Shown: positions 6,738 through 15,398 of the stretch, piece after piece
How the letters are laid out: each line of letters begins with the position of its first letter
Numbering within the stretch: position 1 is the first letter of the stretch
Assembly: GCA_013695115.1 (NCBI GenBank)
Contig: JACDBD010000245.1
Location: 1 to 19,901 of the forward strand
Direction: 5' to 3'
DNA from: Actinomycetota bacterium
GTDB lineage: Bacteria; Actinomycetota; Acidimicrobiia; IMCC26256; JACDBD01
Length of the DNA: 19,901 nt
The notes under the pieces: generated by a model
Seen by the model: only the letters and a program-made list of their open reading frames with translations
Told to the model about the DNA's origin: nothing
The model's database searches: none
Translations under genes and position numbers: made by a program

Positions 6738-7454
6738 GTGACGACCACATGGCGTCTGGTGGATGATCTCGACGCTGAGCTGGATGCGGCCGGGCAGATG
6801 GCGGCCGACCGTGCGCTGCTCGACGAGGTGGCGGCGGGCGCGTCGCCGGCTCTGCGCCTGTACCGCTGGTCGCCCCCGGCGCTCTCGCTCGGTCGCTTCC
6901 AACCCGAGGACGACGTCGACCACACCGCGTGTCGGGACCGCGGCGTGGAGATCGTGCGTCGGCCCACCGGAGGGCGAGCGCTGCTTCACGGCGCCGACCT
7001 GACGTACGCGGTGGCGATGCCCCGCCCCGAGCGCGCCGCGAGCGTCGACGCGGTGTACCGGCTGCTGGCGCGGGGGCTGACGAGAGGGTTGGCCTGCCTG
7101 GGTGTCGAGGCCGCGGTCGCGCGCGCCGATGGTCCCGCCGGGCCGCTCTGCTTCGCGAGCCAACAGGGTGCCGACCTGAGGGTGGGGGAGCAGAAGGTGT
7201 GTGGGTCGGCGCAGGTCCGCCGCGACGATGCCGTGCTCCAGCACGGCGCGCTCCTGCTCGACCGGCTCCCGTTCGACGAGACCGACCTGCTTCGGGGCGC
7301 CGCGGACGACGACGGGCGGGCGCGACTGCGCGTCGCCACCGTGACCCTGCGCGAGCTCGGCGCGCCCGTCGATGCACGCGTCGTCGCCAATGCGCTGGCC
7401 GACGGCTTCGCCGAGGCCCTCGATCTCCGGTTCACCGCCGCCGTTCGCGGCTAG
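6738..7454 (+). CDS. lipM: Octanoyltransferase, LipM type (biotin/lipoate A/B protein ligase family)
   Basis: A 238-residue member of the biotin/lipoate ligase fold. The motif RRPTGGRALLH (74-84) has the Arg after the Gly pair that is usual in LipM/LipL-type enzymes, in contrast to GGGT of lipoate ligases. GPLCFAS places a Cys at 138 where LipM carries its catalytic cysteine, and GEQKVCGSAQ supplies the conserved Lys (K153), followed by LQHGALLLD. LipM moves octanoyl from acyl carrier protein to GcvH, the first step in lipoate synthesis. GTG start at 6738, nine bases after gcvH. The gene position next to its expected substrate supports LipM over a salvage ligase, but family separation by eye is imperfect and the gene symbol is a proposal. 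Confidence 0.75.
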   Translation: MTTTWRLVDDLDAELDAAGQMAADRALLDEVAAGASPALRLYRWSPPALSLGRFQPEDDVDHTACRDRGVEIVRRPTGGRALLHGADLTYAVAMPRPERAASVDAVYRLLARGLTRGLACLGVEAAVARADGPAGPLCFASQQGADLRVGEQKVCGSAQVRRDDAVLQHGALLLDRLPFDETDLLRGAADDDGRARLRVATVTLRELGAPVDARVVANALADGFAEALDLRFTAAVRG

Positions 7455-7476
7455 GTCGTTGCCGCGCCTGGTCGAG

Positions 7477-7492
7477 TAACCTCGACGGGATG
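7477..7492 (+). promoter_or_regulatory. Leaderless-type promoter (-10 TAACCT) for the garA-like gene
   Basis: TAACCT (7477-7482), seven bases, then ATG at 7490. There is no Shine-Dalgarno motif in the 35-bp gap after lipM, so this looks like a TANNNT-driven leaderless start giving garA-ftsR-hpt their own promoter. Confidence 0.5.
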
Positions 7493-7984
7493 ACCTGCCG
7501 GCGTTGCGGTCACGCGAACGAGGCCGGCGCCAACTTCTGCTCCTCGTGCGGGGCACCGCTCGCGGCGGGCGCCGGCCCCGACGACACCACCGCGAGCCTG
7601 GCCGCGCTCGAGGAGCGGCACGAGCTCGACGAGGAGCTCGGCAGCGCACTGGCCGAGCTGCCGGTCGGGATGGGCATGCTGGTCGTCCGGCGCGGGCCCA
7701 ACGCCGGGAGCCGCTACCTCCTCGACGACGACACGATCGCGGTGGGGCGTCATCCCGACTCGGAGATCTTTCTCGACGACATCACCGTGTCGAGACGGCA
7801 CGCCGTCGTCCGCCGTCTCGGTGCCGGCGGCTACGACGTCAACGACGTCGGCTCGCTGAACGGCACCTACGTGAACCACGAGCGGGTCGAGACCGCGCCG
7901 CTGCACTACCTCGATGAGCTCCAGGTGGGACGGTTCGTGCTCACGTTCCTCGTCGGCGGCGCCGCCGAGAGCGGGGAGGCATGA
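7490..7984 (+). CDS. garA: GarA/OdhI-like FHA protein with N-terminal zinc ribbon
   Basis: A 164-residue protein. Residues 1-22 are a zinc ribbon with two CxxC pairs (C3/C6, C17/C20). An acidic linker carries DDTT (Thr 33-34), and residues ~60-155 are an FHA domain: LVVRRGPNAGSRYLLD, GRHPDSEIFLDD (R87), VSRRHA (S101, H104), DVGSLNGTYVN (N124). The FHA part is strikingly like mycobacterial GarA and corynebacterial OdhI, which bind and restrain 2-oxoglutarate dehydrogenase and glutamate dehydrogenase and are switched off when a TT-motif threonine is phosphorylated by Ser/Thr kinases. Thr 33-34 sit at about the right distance for that role, which is inference. In M. tuberculosis garA also follows gcvH. 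The stop overlaps the next start as ATGA. Confidence 0.85.
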   Translation: MTCRRCGHANEAGANFCSSCGAPLAAGAGPDDTTASLAALEERHELDEELGSALAELPVGMGMLVVRRGPNAGSRYLLDDDTIAVGRHPDSEIFLDDITVSRRHAVVRRLGAGGYDVNDVGSLNGTYVNHERVETAPLHYLDELQVGRFVLTFLVGGAAESGEA

Positions 7985-8814
7985 GCACGCGGGCGGAGAC
8001 TCCTCACCTCTCCATCGGTGAGGTGCTCGAGCACCTCCGCGACGAGTTTCCCGACATCACGATCTCGAAGATCCGCTTCCTCGAGAGCCAGGGGCTGATC
8101 GACCCGGAACGGACGCCGTCGGGGTACCGCAAGTTCTACGACGCCGACGTCGCGCGCCTGCGCTGGATCCTGTACCAACAGAAGGAGCACTTCCTCCCGC
8201 TCAAGGTGATCAAGGAACGGCTCGACGGCCTCGACGACGGCGATCTGCCCGCCACCGCCCACGCGCCCGAGCCCGCCGTCGAACCGGCGGGCGGGAACGG
8301 GAGCAGCGCGTCGCCGTCACCCGGGGACACCGTCGCCGACCTCTCGCTCGACACCGCGACACCGGCCCCGGTCGCCGCGGTCGAGACCGACGAGCGTTCG
8401 ACACCGGCGCCCCGGGAAGTGTCATCCGGCGGGATGAGTCTGACCCGCACCGAGCTGGCCGGGGCCGCCGGCCTCGACGACGAGCAGGTCGCCGAGCTCG
8501 AGTCGTTCGGGCTCCTCGCCCCTTACTCGCGGGTGGGGGAGCAGGAGCTGTTCGACGAGGAGGGCCTTACCATCGCCCGCACCGCGGGCGAGCTCTACAA
8601 GCACGGATTCGAGGCCCGGCACCTGCGGATGTACAAGCACTTCGCCGAGCGGGAGGCCGACCTGTTCCAGCAGGTGCTCCTGCGCTACCTGCGCCAGCGC
8701 AACCCGCAGGCGCGAGCGAAGGCCCGGGGGGAGCTGGGCGAGCTGGCCCGGCTGGGTCGGGACCTGCGGGCGGCGCTGCTCGTCACGGCGCTGCGCGAGT
8801 CGCTGACCGAGTGA
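7981..8814 (+). CDS. ftsR: MerR-family regulator, FtsR/Rv1828-like
   Basis: A 277-residue transcription factor. The N-terminal winged helix-turn-helix (about 10-75: LSIGEVLEHLRDEFPDITIS, then KIRFLESQGLIDPERTPSGYRKF) is MerR-like. A Pro/Ala-rich linker of ~60 residues follows (85-145), then a C-terminal segment (GMSLTRTELAGAAGLDD...YLRQRNPQARAKA) matching the architecture of mycobacterial Rv1828 and Corynebacterium glutamicum FtsR, an activator of ftsZ. Those proteins lie directly after the GarA/OdhI gene, as here. The linker looks longer than in those relatives, whose overall length I recall as about 250 residues. Translation is coupled to garA (ATGA) and to hpt (GTGA at 8811-8814). The regulatory target in this organism is not visible. 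Confidence 0.83.
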   Translation: MSTRAETPHLSIGEVLEHLRDEFPDITISKIRFLESQGLIDPERTPSGYRKFYDADVARLRWILYQQKEHFLPLKVIKERLDGLDDGDLPATAHAPEPAVEPAGGNGSSASPSPGDTVADLSLDTATPAPVAAVETDERSTPAPREVSSGGMSLTRTELAGAAGLDDEQVAELESFGLLAPYSRVGEQELFDEEGLTIARTAGELYKHGFEARHLRMYKHFAEREADLFQQVLLRYLRQRNPQARAKARGELGELARLGRDLRAALLVTALRESLTE

Positions 8815-9395
8815 CCGCGGCGTCTCCCGCGGTCCTGCTCGACCGGGCCGCCCTCGGCGACATCGTGCGCCGGCTCGCCGACGAGATTACCGCCGACCAT
8901 TCCGAAGGGGTCGTCCTCGTGGGCGTGCTGAAGGGCGCGATGATCTTCCTGTCGGACCTCGCCCGTGCGATCACCGACATCGACGTGACCGTCGACTTCC
9001 TCGCGATCTCGCGGTACGCGCCCGACTCGGGGCGCGTACGCATCCTCAAGGACCTCGATGTCGAGGTCGCGGGGCGGGACGTCGTCATCGTCGAGGACAT
9101 GGTCGACACCGGCCTGACGCTGGGCTACCTGCTCGGGCACGTCCGGGACCTGGGCCCGCGCCAGGTCGAGGTGTGTACGTTGCTGGACCGGCCCGTGCGC
9201 CGGATCGTGCCGCTGCGCGCCCGCTACGTGGGGGAGGAGATCCCCGACGTGTTCGTGCTCGGATACGGGCTGCACTTCGCCGACCTGTACCGCAACGTGC
9301 CTTACGTCGTCGACGCCGACCGGGCCGTCGTGAGTGCGCGGCCGGACGCCTACGTCGCCGAGCTCTATGGCCGGGGCAGCGCCAGTTCGAGCTGA
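8811..9395 (+). CDS. hpt: Hypoxanthine(-guanine) phosphoribosyltransferase
   Basis: A 194-residue purine salvage enzyme that attaches hypoxanthine or guanine to PRPP. The PRPP-binding loop is VVIVEDMVDTGLTL (91-104), with both acidic residues followed by DTG. Other family marks are VLVGVLKGAMIFLSDLAR, the flexible-loop region SRYAPDSGRVRILKDLD, and the C-terminal VPDVFVLGYGLHFADLYRNVPYV-type segment (here EEIPDVFVLGYGLHF), which stacks on the base. GTG start in a 4-bp overlap with the MerR gene. In mycobacteria hpt is elsewhere, next to tilS/ftsH, so its place between the FtsR-like and bifunctional nuclease genes is an insertion into an otherwise conserved block. Confidence 0.93.
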   Translation: MTAASPAVLLDRAALGDIVRRLADEITADHSEGVVLVGVLKGAMIFLSDLARAITDIDVTVDFLAISRYAPDSGRVRILKDLDVEVAGRDVVIVEDMVDTGLTLGYLLGHVRDLGPRQVEVCTLLDRPVRRIVPLRARYVGEEIPDVFVLGYGLHFADLYRNVPYVVDADRAVVSARPDAYVAELYGRGSASSS

Positions 9396-9465
9396 TCCCG
9401 CCGCCCAGGCGCACCGGCGCCAGGGAGGGCCGATGGTAGGGTTTCGGCGTCGAGTCGGAGGCGCC

Positions 9466-9948
9466 GTGATCCGTCTGTCCCTGGTGGGAGTCCGAGTCGA
9501 GGTTCCGACGAACCAACCGATCGTCCTCCTGCGCGAAGAAGAGGGCCAGCGCTACCTGCCGATCTTCATCGGCCCCCCGGAGGCGACCGCAATCGTGTAC
9601 GCGCTCCAGGGCATGGAGACGCCGCGGCCGATGACCCACGACCTGTTCAAGACCGTGCTCGACGACATGTCGATCGAGCTCCAGCGGGTGGAGATCACCG
9701 AGCTCCACGACGGGACGTTCTTCGCCGAGATCGAGCTCGCCAGCGACGGGACCAACTACCGGATCTCGTCCCGGCCCTCCGACGCCATCGCCTTGGCAGT
9801 TCGCTACGAGGAGCAGGTGCCGATCTTCGCCGACGAAGCCGTGCTCGAGGAAGCCGGGGTGCTCTTCGAGAGCGACGAGGAAGAGGAGCAGGTCGAGGAG
9901 TTCCGCGAGTTCCTCGAGAACGTGCGGCCCGAAGACTTCGCCCAGTAG
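9466..9948 (+). CDS. Bifunctional nuclease family (DUF151) protein, Rv1829-like
   Basis: A 160-residue protein with the DUF151 pattern: LVGVRVEVPTNQPIVLLREEEG, RYLPIFIGPPEATAIVYALQG, PRPMTHDLFKTVL, FFAEIELA, ISSRPSDAIALAVR and VPIFADEAVLEEAG. The tail is strongly acidic (ESDEEEEQVEEFREFL) and ends NVRPEDFA, as in the mycobacterial homologue Rv1829. Members were described as having DNase and RNase activity in plants, but the bacterial role is unclear. I chose GTG at 9466, which follows GGAGG (9457-9461) and fits the family start; an ATG at 9433 with its own GGAGG would add 11 residues (MVGFRRRVGGA). TAGGGT (9437-9442) could be a -10 box, which would favour the shorter form. Confidence 0.87.
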   Translation: MIRLSLVGVRVEVPTNQPIVLLREEEGQRYLPIFIGPPEATAIVYALQGMETPRPMTHDLFKTVLDDMSIELQRVEITELHDGTFFAEIELASDGTNYRISSRPSDAIALAVRYEEQVPIFADEAVLEEAGVLFESDEEEEQVEEFREFLENVRPEDFAQ

Positions 9949-9980
9949 CTCCTGCGCCCGAACCGCAGCGCGCCGCCCCC

Positions 9981-10003
9981 GCCCGGCCCGAGGCCCGGCC
10001 CGA
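9981..10003 (+). repeat. Short tandem repeat GCCCGGCCCGA x2
   Basis: GCCCGGCCCGA occurs at 9981-9991 and again at 9993-10003, a 12-base period, in the 221-bp gap between the DUF151 gene and the second MerR gene. It is very GC-rich and self-complementary in part (GGCC), so it may add to transcription termination after 9948. No other role is apparent. Confidence 0.3.
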
Positions 10004-10011
10004 CCCTCAGC

Positions 10012-10024
10012 CGGCGGTCCGCCG
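10012..10024 (+). terminator. Small GC hairpin after the DUF151 gene (weak terminator candidate)
   Basis: CGGCG (10012-10016) pairs with CGCCG (10020-10024) around GTC. There is no U-tract and the stem is only five base pairs, so this is a weak candidate for ending the garA-ftsR-hpt-DUF151 transcript, 63 bp after the stop. Confidence 0.2.
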
Positions 10025-10075
10025 ACTCCGGATCCACTTCTGCGGGCCGTAGCCGGCCGCTCCGGGCCGCGGACC

Positions 10076-10120
10076 GGGTGTCGTTGACGGTCGGGGGAGA
10101 GGGCGGTACCGTCGACACCC
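10076..10120 (+). promoter_or_regulatory. Promoter embedded in an inverted repeat, upstream of the second MerR gene
   Basis: TTGACG (10084-10089) and TACCGT (10107-10112) are separated by exactly 17 bp, the best sigma-70-like promoter in the window. Both boxes lie in the arms of a dyad: GGGTGTCG (10076-10083) pairs with CGACACCC (10113-10120), and, after a TTG bulge, ACGGT (10087-10091) pairs with ACCGT (10108-10112). The gene starts at 10170, giving a leader of about 50 nt. A regulator bound to the dyad would cover the promoter; autoregulation by the MerR protein is a guess. Confidence 0.6.
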
Positions 10121-10169
10121 CCGTAACTACCGCCGTGTGATTCGGGCCTTCCAGAGCGAGGAATTCCTC

Positions 10170-10709
10170 ATGGGTACCACCGCCAACCGCAACCAACCCC
10201 CGCGGATCACCCAGGGCTCGCTCCTGGACCGCGACGGCGACGAGGTCGGCTTCCGGGGGCCGCAGGTGTGCAAGATCGTGGGCATCTCCTACCGCCAGCT
10301 CGACTACTGGGCCCGAACCGACCTGGTCCGTCCCTCGCTCGCCGACGCCCACGGCAGCGGCACGCAACGGCGCTACTCCTATCGCGATCTCGTCCGTCTC
10401 AAGGTCATCAAGAATTTCATCGACGCGGGCGTGAAGCTCCAGACCGCCCGCAAGGCGATCGAGTACCTCCGCGAGGACCTCGGCGACGACTGGGCAACGG
10501 CCAGCCTCGTGCTCAACGGTGCCACCTCGGTGCTGGCGCGCGACGGCGACGCGCTGGTCGACGTGGTGCGCCACGGCCAGGGCGTCCTCAACATCGTGTC
10601 ACTGGGACAGGTCGTCGACGAGCTCGAGGCCGGCATTCACGAGCTCGCGCCCGACGAAGGTGCCCCGTCGCCGCCGGCCGAGCGCGGCCGGCGCGCCGAG
10701 AGCGGATAG
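10170..10709 (+). CDS. MerR-family transcriptional regulator, Rv1830-like
   Basis: A 179-residue regulator with a MerR winged helix-turn-helix at about 30-100: FRGPQVCKIVGISYRQLDYW, ARTDLVRPSL, GSGTQRRYSYRDLVRLKVIK, FIDAGVKLQTARKAIEYL. The remainder (SLVLNGATSVLARDGDALVDVVRHGQGVLNIVSLGQVVDEL) is the conserved C-terminal part of the family to which mycobacterial Rv1830 belongs; that gene likewise follows the DUF151 gene and precedes gcvP. No metal-binding cysteines typical of metal-sensing MerR proteins are present. The chosen start is ATG 10170, with AGGA about seven bases upstream; a GTG at 10137 in frame would add MIRAFQSEEFL. The gene has its own promoter with an overlapping inverted repeat. 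Confidence 0.86.
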   Translation: MGTTANRNQPPRITQGSLLDRDGDEVGFRGPQVCKIVGISYRQLDYWARTDLVRPSLADAHGSGTQRRYSYRDLVRLKVIKNFIDAGVKLQTARKAIEYLREDLGDDWATASLVLNGATSVLARDGDALVDVVRHGQGVLNIVSLGQVVDELEAGIHELAPDEGAPSPPAERGRRAESG

Positions 10710-10730
10710 CCGCCGGGCGGGCGGAACCGG

Positions 10731-11174
10731 ATGACCGACGATCGCCTGCCCCACGAGGACGTTCGCTTCGCGCACAACTCGGAGCGCCAGTTCGCGAAGC
10801 TGCTCGACTTCTACGGGATCGCGTGGGAGTACGAGCCGCGCACGTTCACGCTCGAGACCGACCGCGAGGGCCGGCCGGCGCAGGCGTTCACCCCCGACTT
10901 CTACTTGCCGGCGTACGACCTCTACATCGAGATCACGACGCTCAACCAGAAGCTCGTGACCAAGAAGAACCGCAAGGCACGCCGCCTCCAGGAGCTGTAC
11001 CCCGACATACGCGTGAAGGTCCTGTACCAGCGCGACTACCTCCACCTGCTCGTGAAGTACGGGCTCGAGCCGCCGTCACAGCTCAGCGAGCAGCTCGGCG
11101 AGGGCGGACCGCTGCGCCTCGACGTCGAGCCCGGCCGGGACGCCGACGGCGATCAAGCGGCGGAAACGGCATAA
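10731..11174 (+). CDS. Conserved protein with PD-(D/E)xK nuclease-like core
   Basis: A 147-residue protein not assignable to a named family by eye. The core resembles restriction-endonuclease-like folds: an N-terminal Glu on a helix (NSERQFAKLLDFYGIAWEYEP, E18), a strand and turn TPDFYLPAYDLYIEITT with P55-D56 and E67, then LNQKLVTKKNRKARRLQEL and the strand VKVLYQRDY. The canonical ExK reads E67-I-T69, so the usual Lys is missing or may be replaced by a nearby one (K74, K78 or K79). I recall similar proteins, with a VTTMKQSLVTRKNRK-type motif, in many actinobacteria. The C-terminal ~40 residues are low-complexity. It is 21 bp after the MerR gene and probably co-transcribed. Cellular role unknown; DNA repair or RNA/DNA processing are speculative. 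Confidence 0.65.
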   Translation: MTDDRLPHEDVRFAHNSERQFAKLLDFYGIAWEYEPRTFTLETDREGRPAQAFTPDFYLPAYDLYIEITTLNQKLVTKKNRKARRLQELYPDIRVKVLYQRDYLHLLVKYGLEPPSQLSEQLGEGGPLRLDVEPGRDADGDQAAETA

Positions 11175-11188
11175 ACGGCAGCCCCACC

Positions 11189-11205
11189 TAGGCTGCCGCG
11201 GCATG
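11189..11205 (+). promoter_or_regulatory. Leaderless-type promoter (-10 TAGGCT) for gcvT
   Basis: TAGGCT (11189-11194), eight bases, then the gcvT ATG at 11203; no ribosome-binding site. Just upstream, AAACGGCA is repeated in tandem at 11164-11171 and 11173-11180 (9-base period) and spans the preceding stop codon, in the area where a -35 element or an operator would sit. Confidence 0.45.
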
Positions 11206-12315
11206 ACTGAGATCGACGGGCCCCTCCGACAGAGCCCGCTGGACGCCGAGCACCGGGCGCTCGGCGCGCGCATGGTGCCGTTCGGCGGCTGGGACATGCC
11301 GATCCAGTACGAGAGCGTCTTGGCCGAGCACCGGGCCTGCCGCGAGCGCGCCGTCGTGTTCGACGTCTCGCACCTCGGCTCCGTGCGCGTGCACGGCAGC
11401 GGCGCGCGTCCCCTCCTGCAGTGGGCGCTCACGAACGACCTCGGCCGGATCGAGCCCGGAAAGGCGCAATACACGCACCTGCTCGATCCCGACGACGCCC
11501 ACGTCGTCGACGACATCATCGTCTGGTGGGTCGCCGATGACGACTTCCTGGTGATGCCGAACGCCTCCAACACCGGGCCACTGGTGGCGGCGCTCGAGGA
11601 CGCGGTGTCCGACCCCGCCGACGGTGCCGCGTGCCGGGTGGAAGACGTCACCGCGACCCGCGCCGTTCTGGCGGTGCAGGGCCCCGAGGCGCGGGCGCTG
11701 ATCGAGCCGCTCGCGCGCGCGCTCGCCGCGGTTCCGCGGTTCGCGGTGCGGCCGGCGGCCTACGACGGGCACGAGGGGTTCGTGGCCGGCACCGGCTACA
11801 CCGGCGAGGACGGGATCGAGCTGCACATCCCCGCGCCCGCGGCGCCGGCGTGGTGGCGAAAGCTCATCGGCGCCGGGTTGGTGCCGGCAGGACTCGGAGC
11901 CCGCGACACGCTGCGACTCGAGGCCGGCCTCCCGCTGCACGGCCACGAGCTCGGGCCGGGTATCACCCCTCTACAGGCGGGGCTGGCCTGGGTGGTGCGC
12001 TTCGATAAAGGCGCGTTCCGCGGTCGTACCCCGCTCCTGGCCGAGCGCGAGCAAGGCGTGCATCGCAAGCTCCACGGGTTGCTCGTCGACGGCCGCCAGG
12101 TGCCCCGGTCGGGTCAGGCGGTGCTGCGCGGCGACGGCGACGACGTCATCGGCGAGGTCACCAGCGGGAACTTCTCCCCGGTGCTCGAGCGGGGGATCGC
12201 GCTGGCGTTCCTTCACCCCGACATCGAGGAGGGCGCCGAGGTCGCGGTCGACGTCCGCGGCCGCCGGGCCGCCGCAAGGGTGGTCCGACCGCCATTCGTG
12301 CGACGAGACGGGTAA
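11203..12315 (+). CDS. gcvT: Glycine cleavage system T protein (aminomethyltransferase)
   Basis: A 370-residue T protein of usual length. It shows [24 protein letters not shown] at the start, [13 protein letters not shown], the Asp pair at 103-104 in VVDDIIVW (position of the catalytic Asp in GcvT), [39 protein letters not shown] and the C-terminal [12 protein letters not shown] barrel domain. It transfers the methylene carbon from aminomethyl-lipoyl H protein to tetrahydrofolate, releasing ammonia. It is followed after 13 bp by gcvP, and gcvH lies about 5 kb upstream, so three of the four cleavage-system genes are in this window. Start chosen at ATG 11203, directly downstream of a TAGGCT box. 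Confidence 0.95.
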   Translation: MTEIDGPLRQSPLDAEHRALGARMVPFGGWDMPIQYESVLAEHRACRERAVVFDVSHLGSVRVHGSGARPLLQWALTNDLGRIEPGKAQYTHLLDPDDAHVVDDIIVWWVADDDFLVMPNASNTGPLVAALEDAVSDPADGAACRVEDVTATRAVLAVQGPEARALIEPLARALAAVPRFAVRPAAYDGHEGFVAGTGYTGEDGIELHIPAPAAPAWWRKLIGAGLVPAGLGARDTLRLEAGLPLHGHELGPGITPLQAGLAWVVRFDKGAFRGRTPLLAEREQGVHRKLHGLLVDGRQVPRSGQAVLRGDGDDVIGEVTSGNFSPVLERGIALAFLHPDIEEGAEVAVDVRGRRAAARVVRPPFVRRDG

Positions 12316-12328
12316 TAGGCTCCGACGG

Positions 12329-12331
<3 letters not shown>
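12316..12331 (+). promoter_or_regulatory. Leaderless-type promoter (-10 TAGGCT) for gcvP
   Basis: TAGGCT (12316-12321) abuts the gcvT TAA stop (12313-12315) and is followed by seven bases and the gcvP ATG at 12329. It is the same hexamer as in front of gcvT, so the two genes may be under shared control even though each appears to have its own start site. Confidence 0.5.
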
Positions 12332-15208
<2,877 letters not shown>

Positions 15209-15216
15209 TCAGGCGC

Positions 15217-15233
15217 CCTCAGCCGGCCTGAGG
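15217..15233 (+). terminator. Hairpin immediately after gcvP
   Basis: CCTCAG (15217-15222) and CTGAGG (15228-15233) form a perfect 6-bp stem with a CCGGC loop, eight bases after the gcvP stop. No U-tract follows, as is common for actinobacterial terminator candidates. It probably ends transcription from the left arm before the dif-like site. Confidence 0.5.
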
Positions 15234-15300
15234 ACCCCTGGAGCTCACCGGGCGGGGGAACGGTGCCGCCCAGCAGGCCGAATCCTCACGATCCTCGTCT

Positions 15301-15328
15301 ACTTGACATAACCGGGATTATGGGCGTT
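15301..15328. other. dif: Candidate chromosomal dif site (XerC/XerD recombination site)
   Basis: The 28 bp divide as 11+6+11: ACTTGACATAA (15301-15311), CCGGGA (15312-15317), TTATGGGCGTT (15318-15328). Read on the minus strand the right-hand XerD-type arm is TTATGTCAAGT, close to the E. coli arm TTATGTTAAAT and, as I remember it, identical to the arm conserved in actinobacterial dif sites. The XerC-type arm is AACGCCCATAA, keeping the inner CATAA. The inner TTATG/CATAA bases are palindromic around a 6-bp centre, as required for XerCD. The site is intergenic, flanked by hairpins, and lies exactly where coding strand changes from all-plus to all-minus, as expected of a replication terminus. An integrative element using a dif-like att site is the alternative, but no integrase or element genes are present. 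Confidence 0.82.
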
Positions 15329-15336
15329 GCGCAGTG

Positions 15337-15353
15337 GGCCGCCTGCGGCGGCC
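15337..15353. repeat. Perfect 7-bp GC hairpin beside the dif-like site
   Basis: GGCCGCC (15337-15343) and GGCGGCC (15347-15353) are exact reverse complements around TGC. It begins eight bases after the dif-like core. It may act as a bidirectional transcription stop protecting the site, or it may be a protein-binding dyad. Confidence 0.4.
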
Positions 15354-15375
15354 GGAGTGGCGCCGCTCATAGTCC

Positions 15376-15398
15376 CTGAGGGTGGCGGAAGCCCTCAG
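15376..15398 (-). terminator. Terminator-like hairpin at the 3' end of the minus-strand SDR gene
   Basis: CTGAGGG (15376-15382) pairs with CCCTCAG (15392-15398) around a 9-nt loop. The stem overlaps the stop codon of the minus-strand SDR gene (15395-15397), so transcripts coming from the right would end before reaching the dif-like site. Confidence 0.5.

Noticed and set aside
15303..15308. TTGACA, a perfect -35 hexamer
   Set aside because: No -10 box lies 16-18 bp away on the plus strand, no gene starts downstream in that direction, and the hexamer is fully contained in the dif-like arm.
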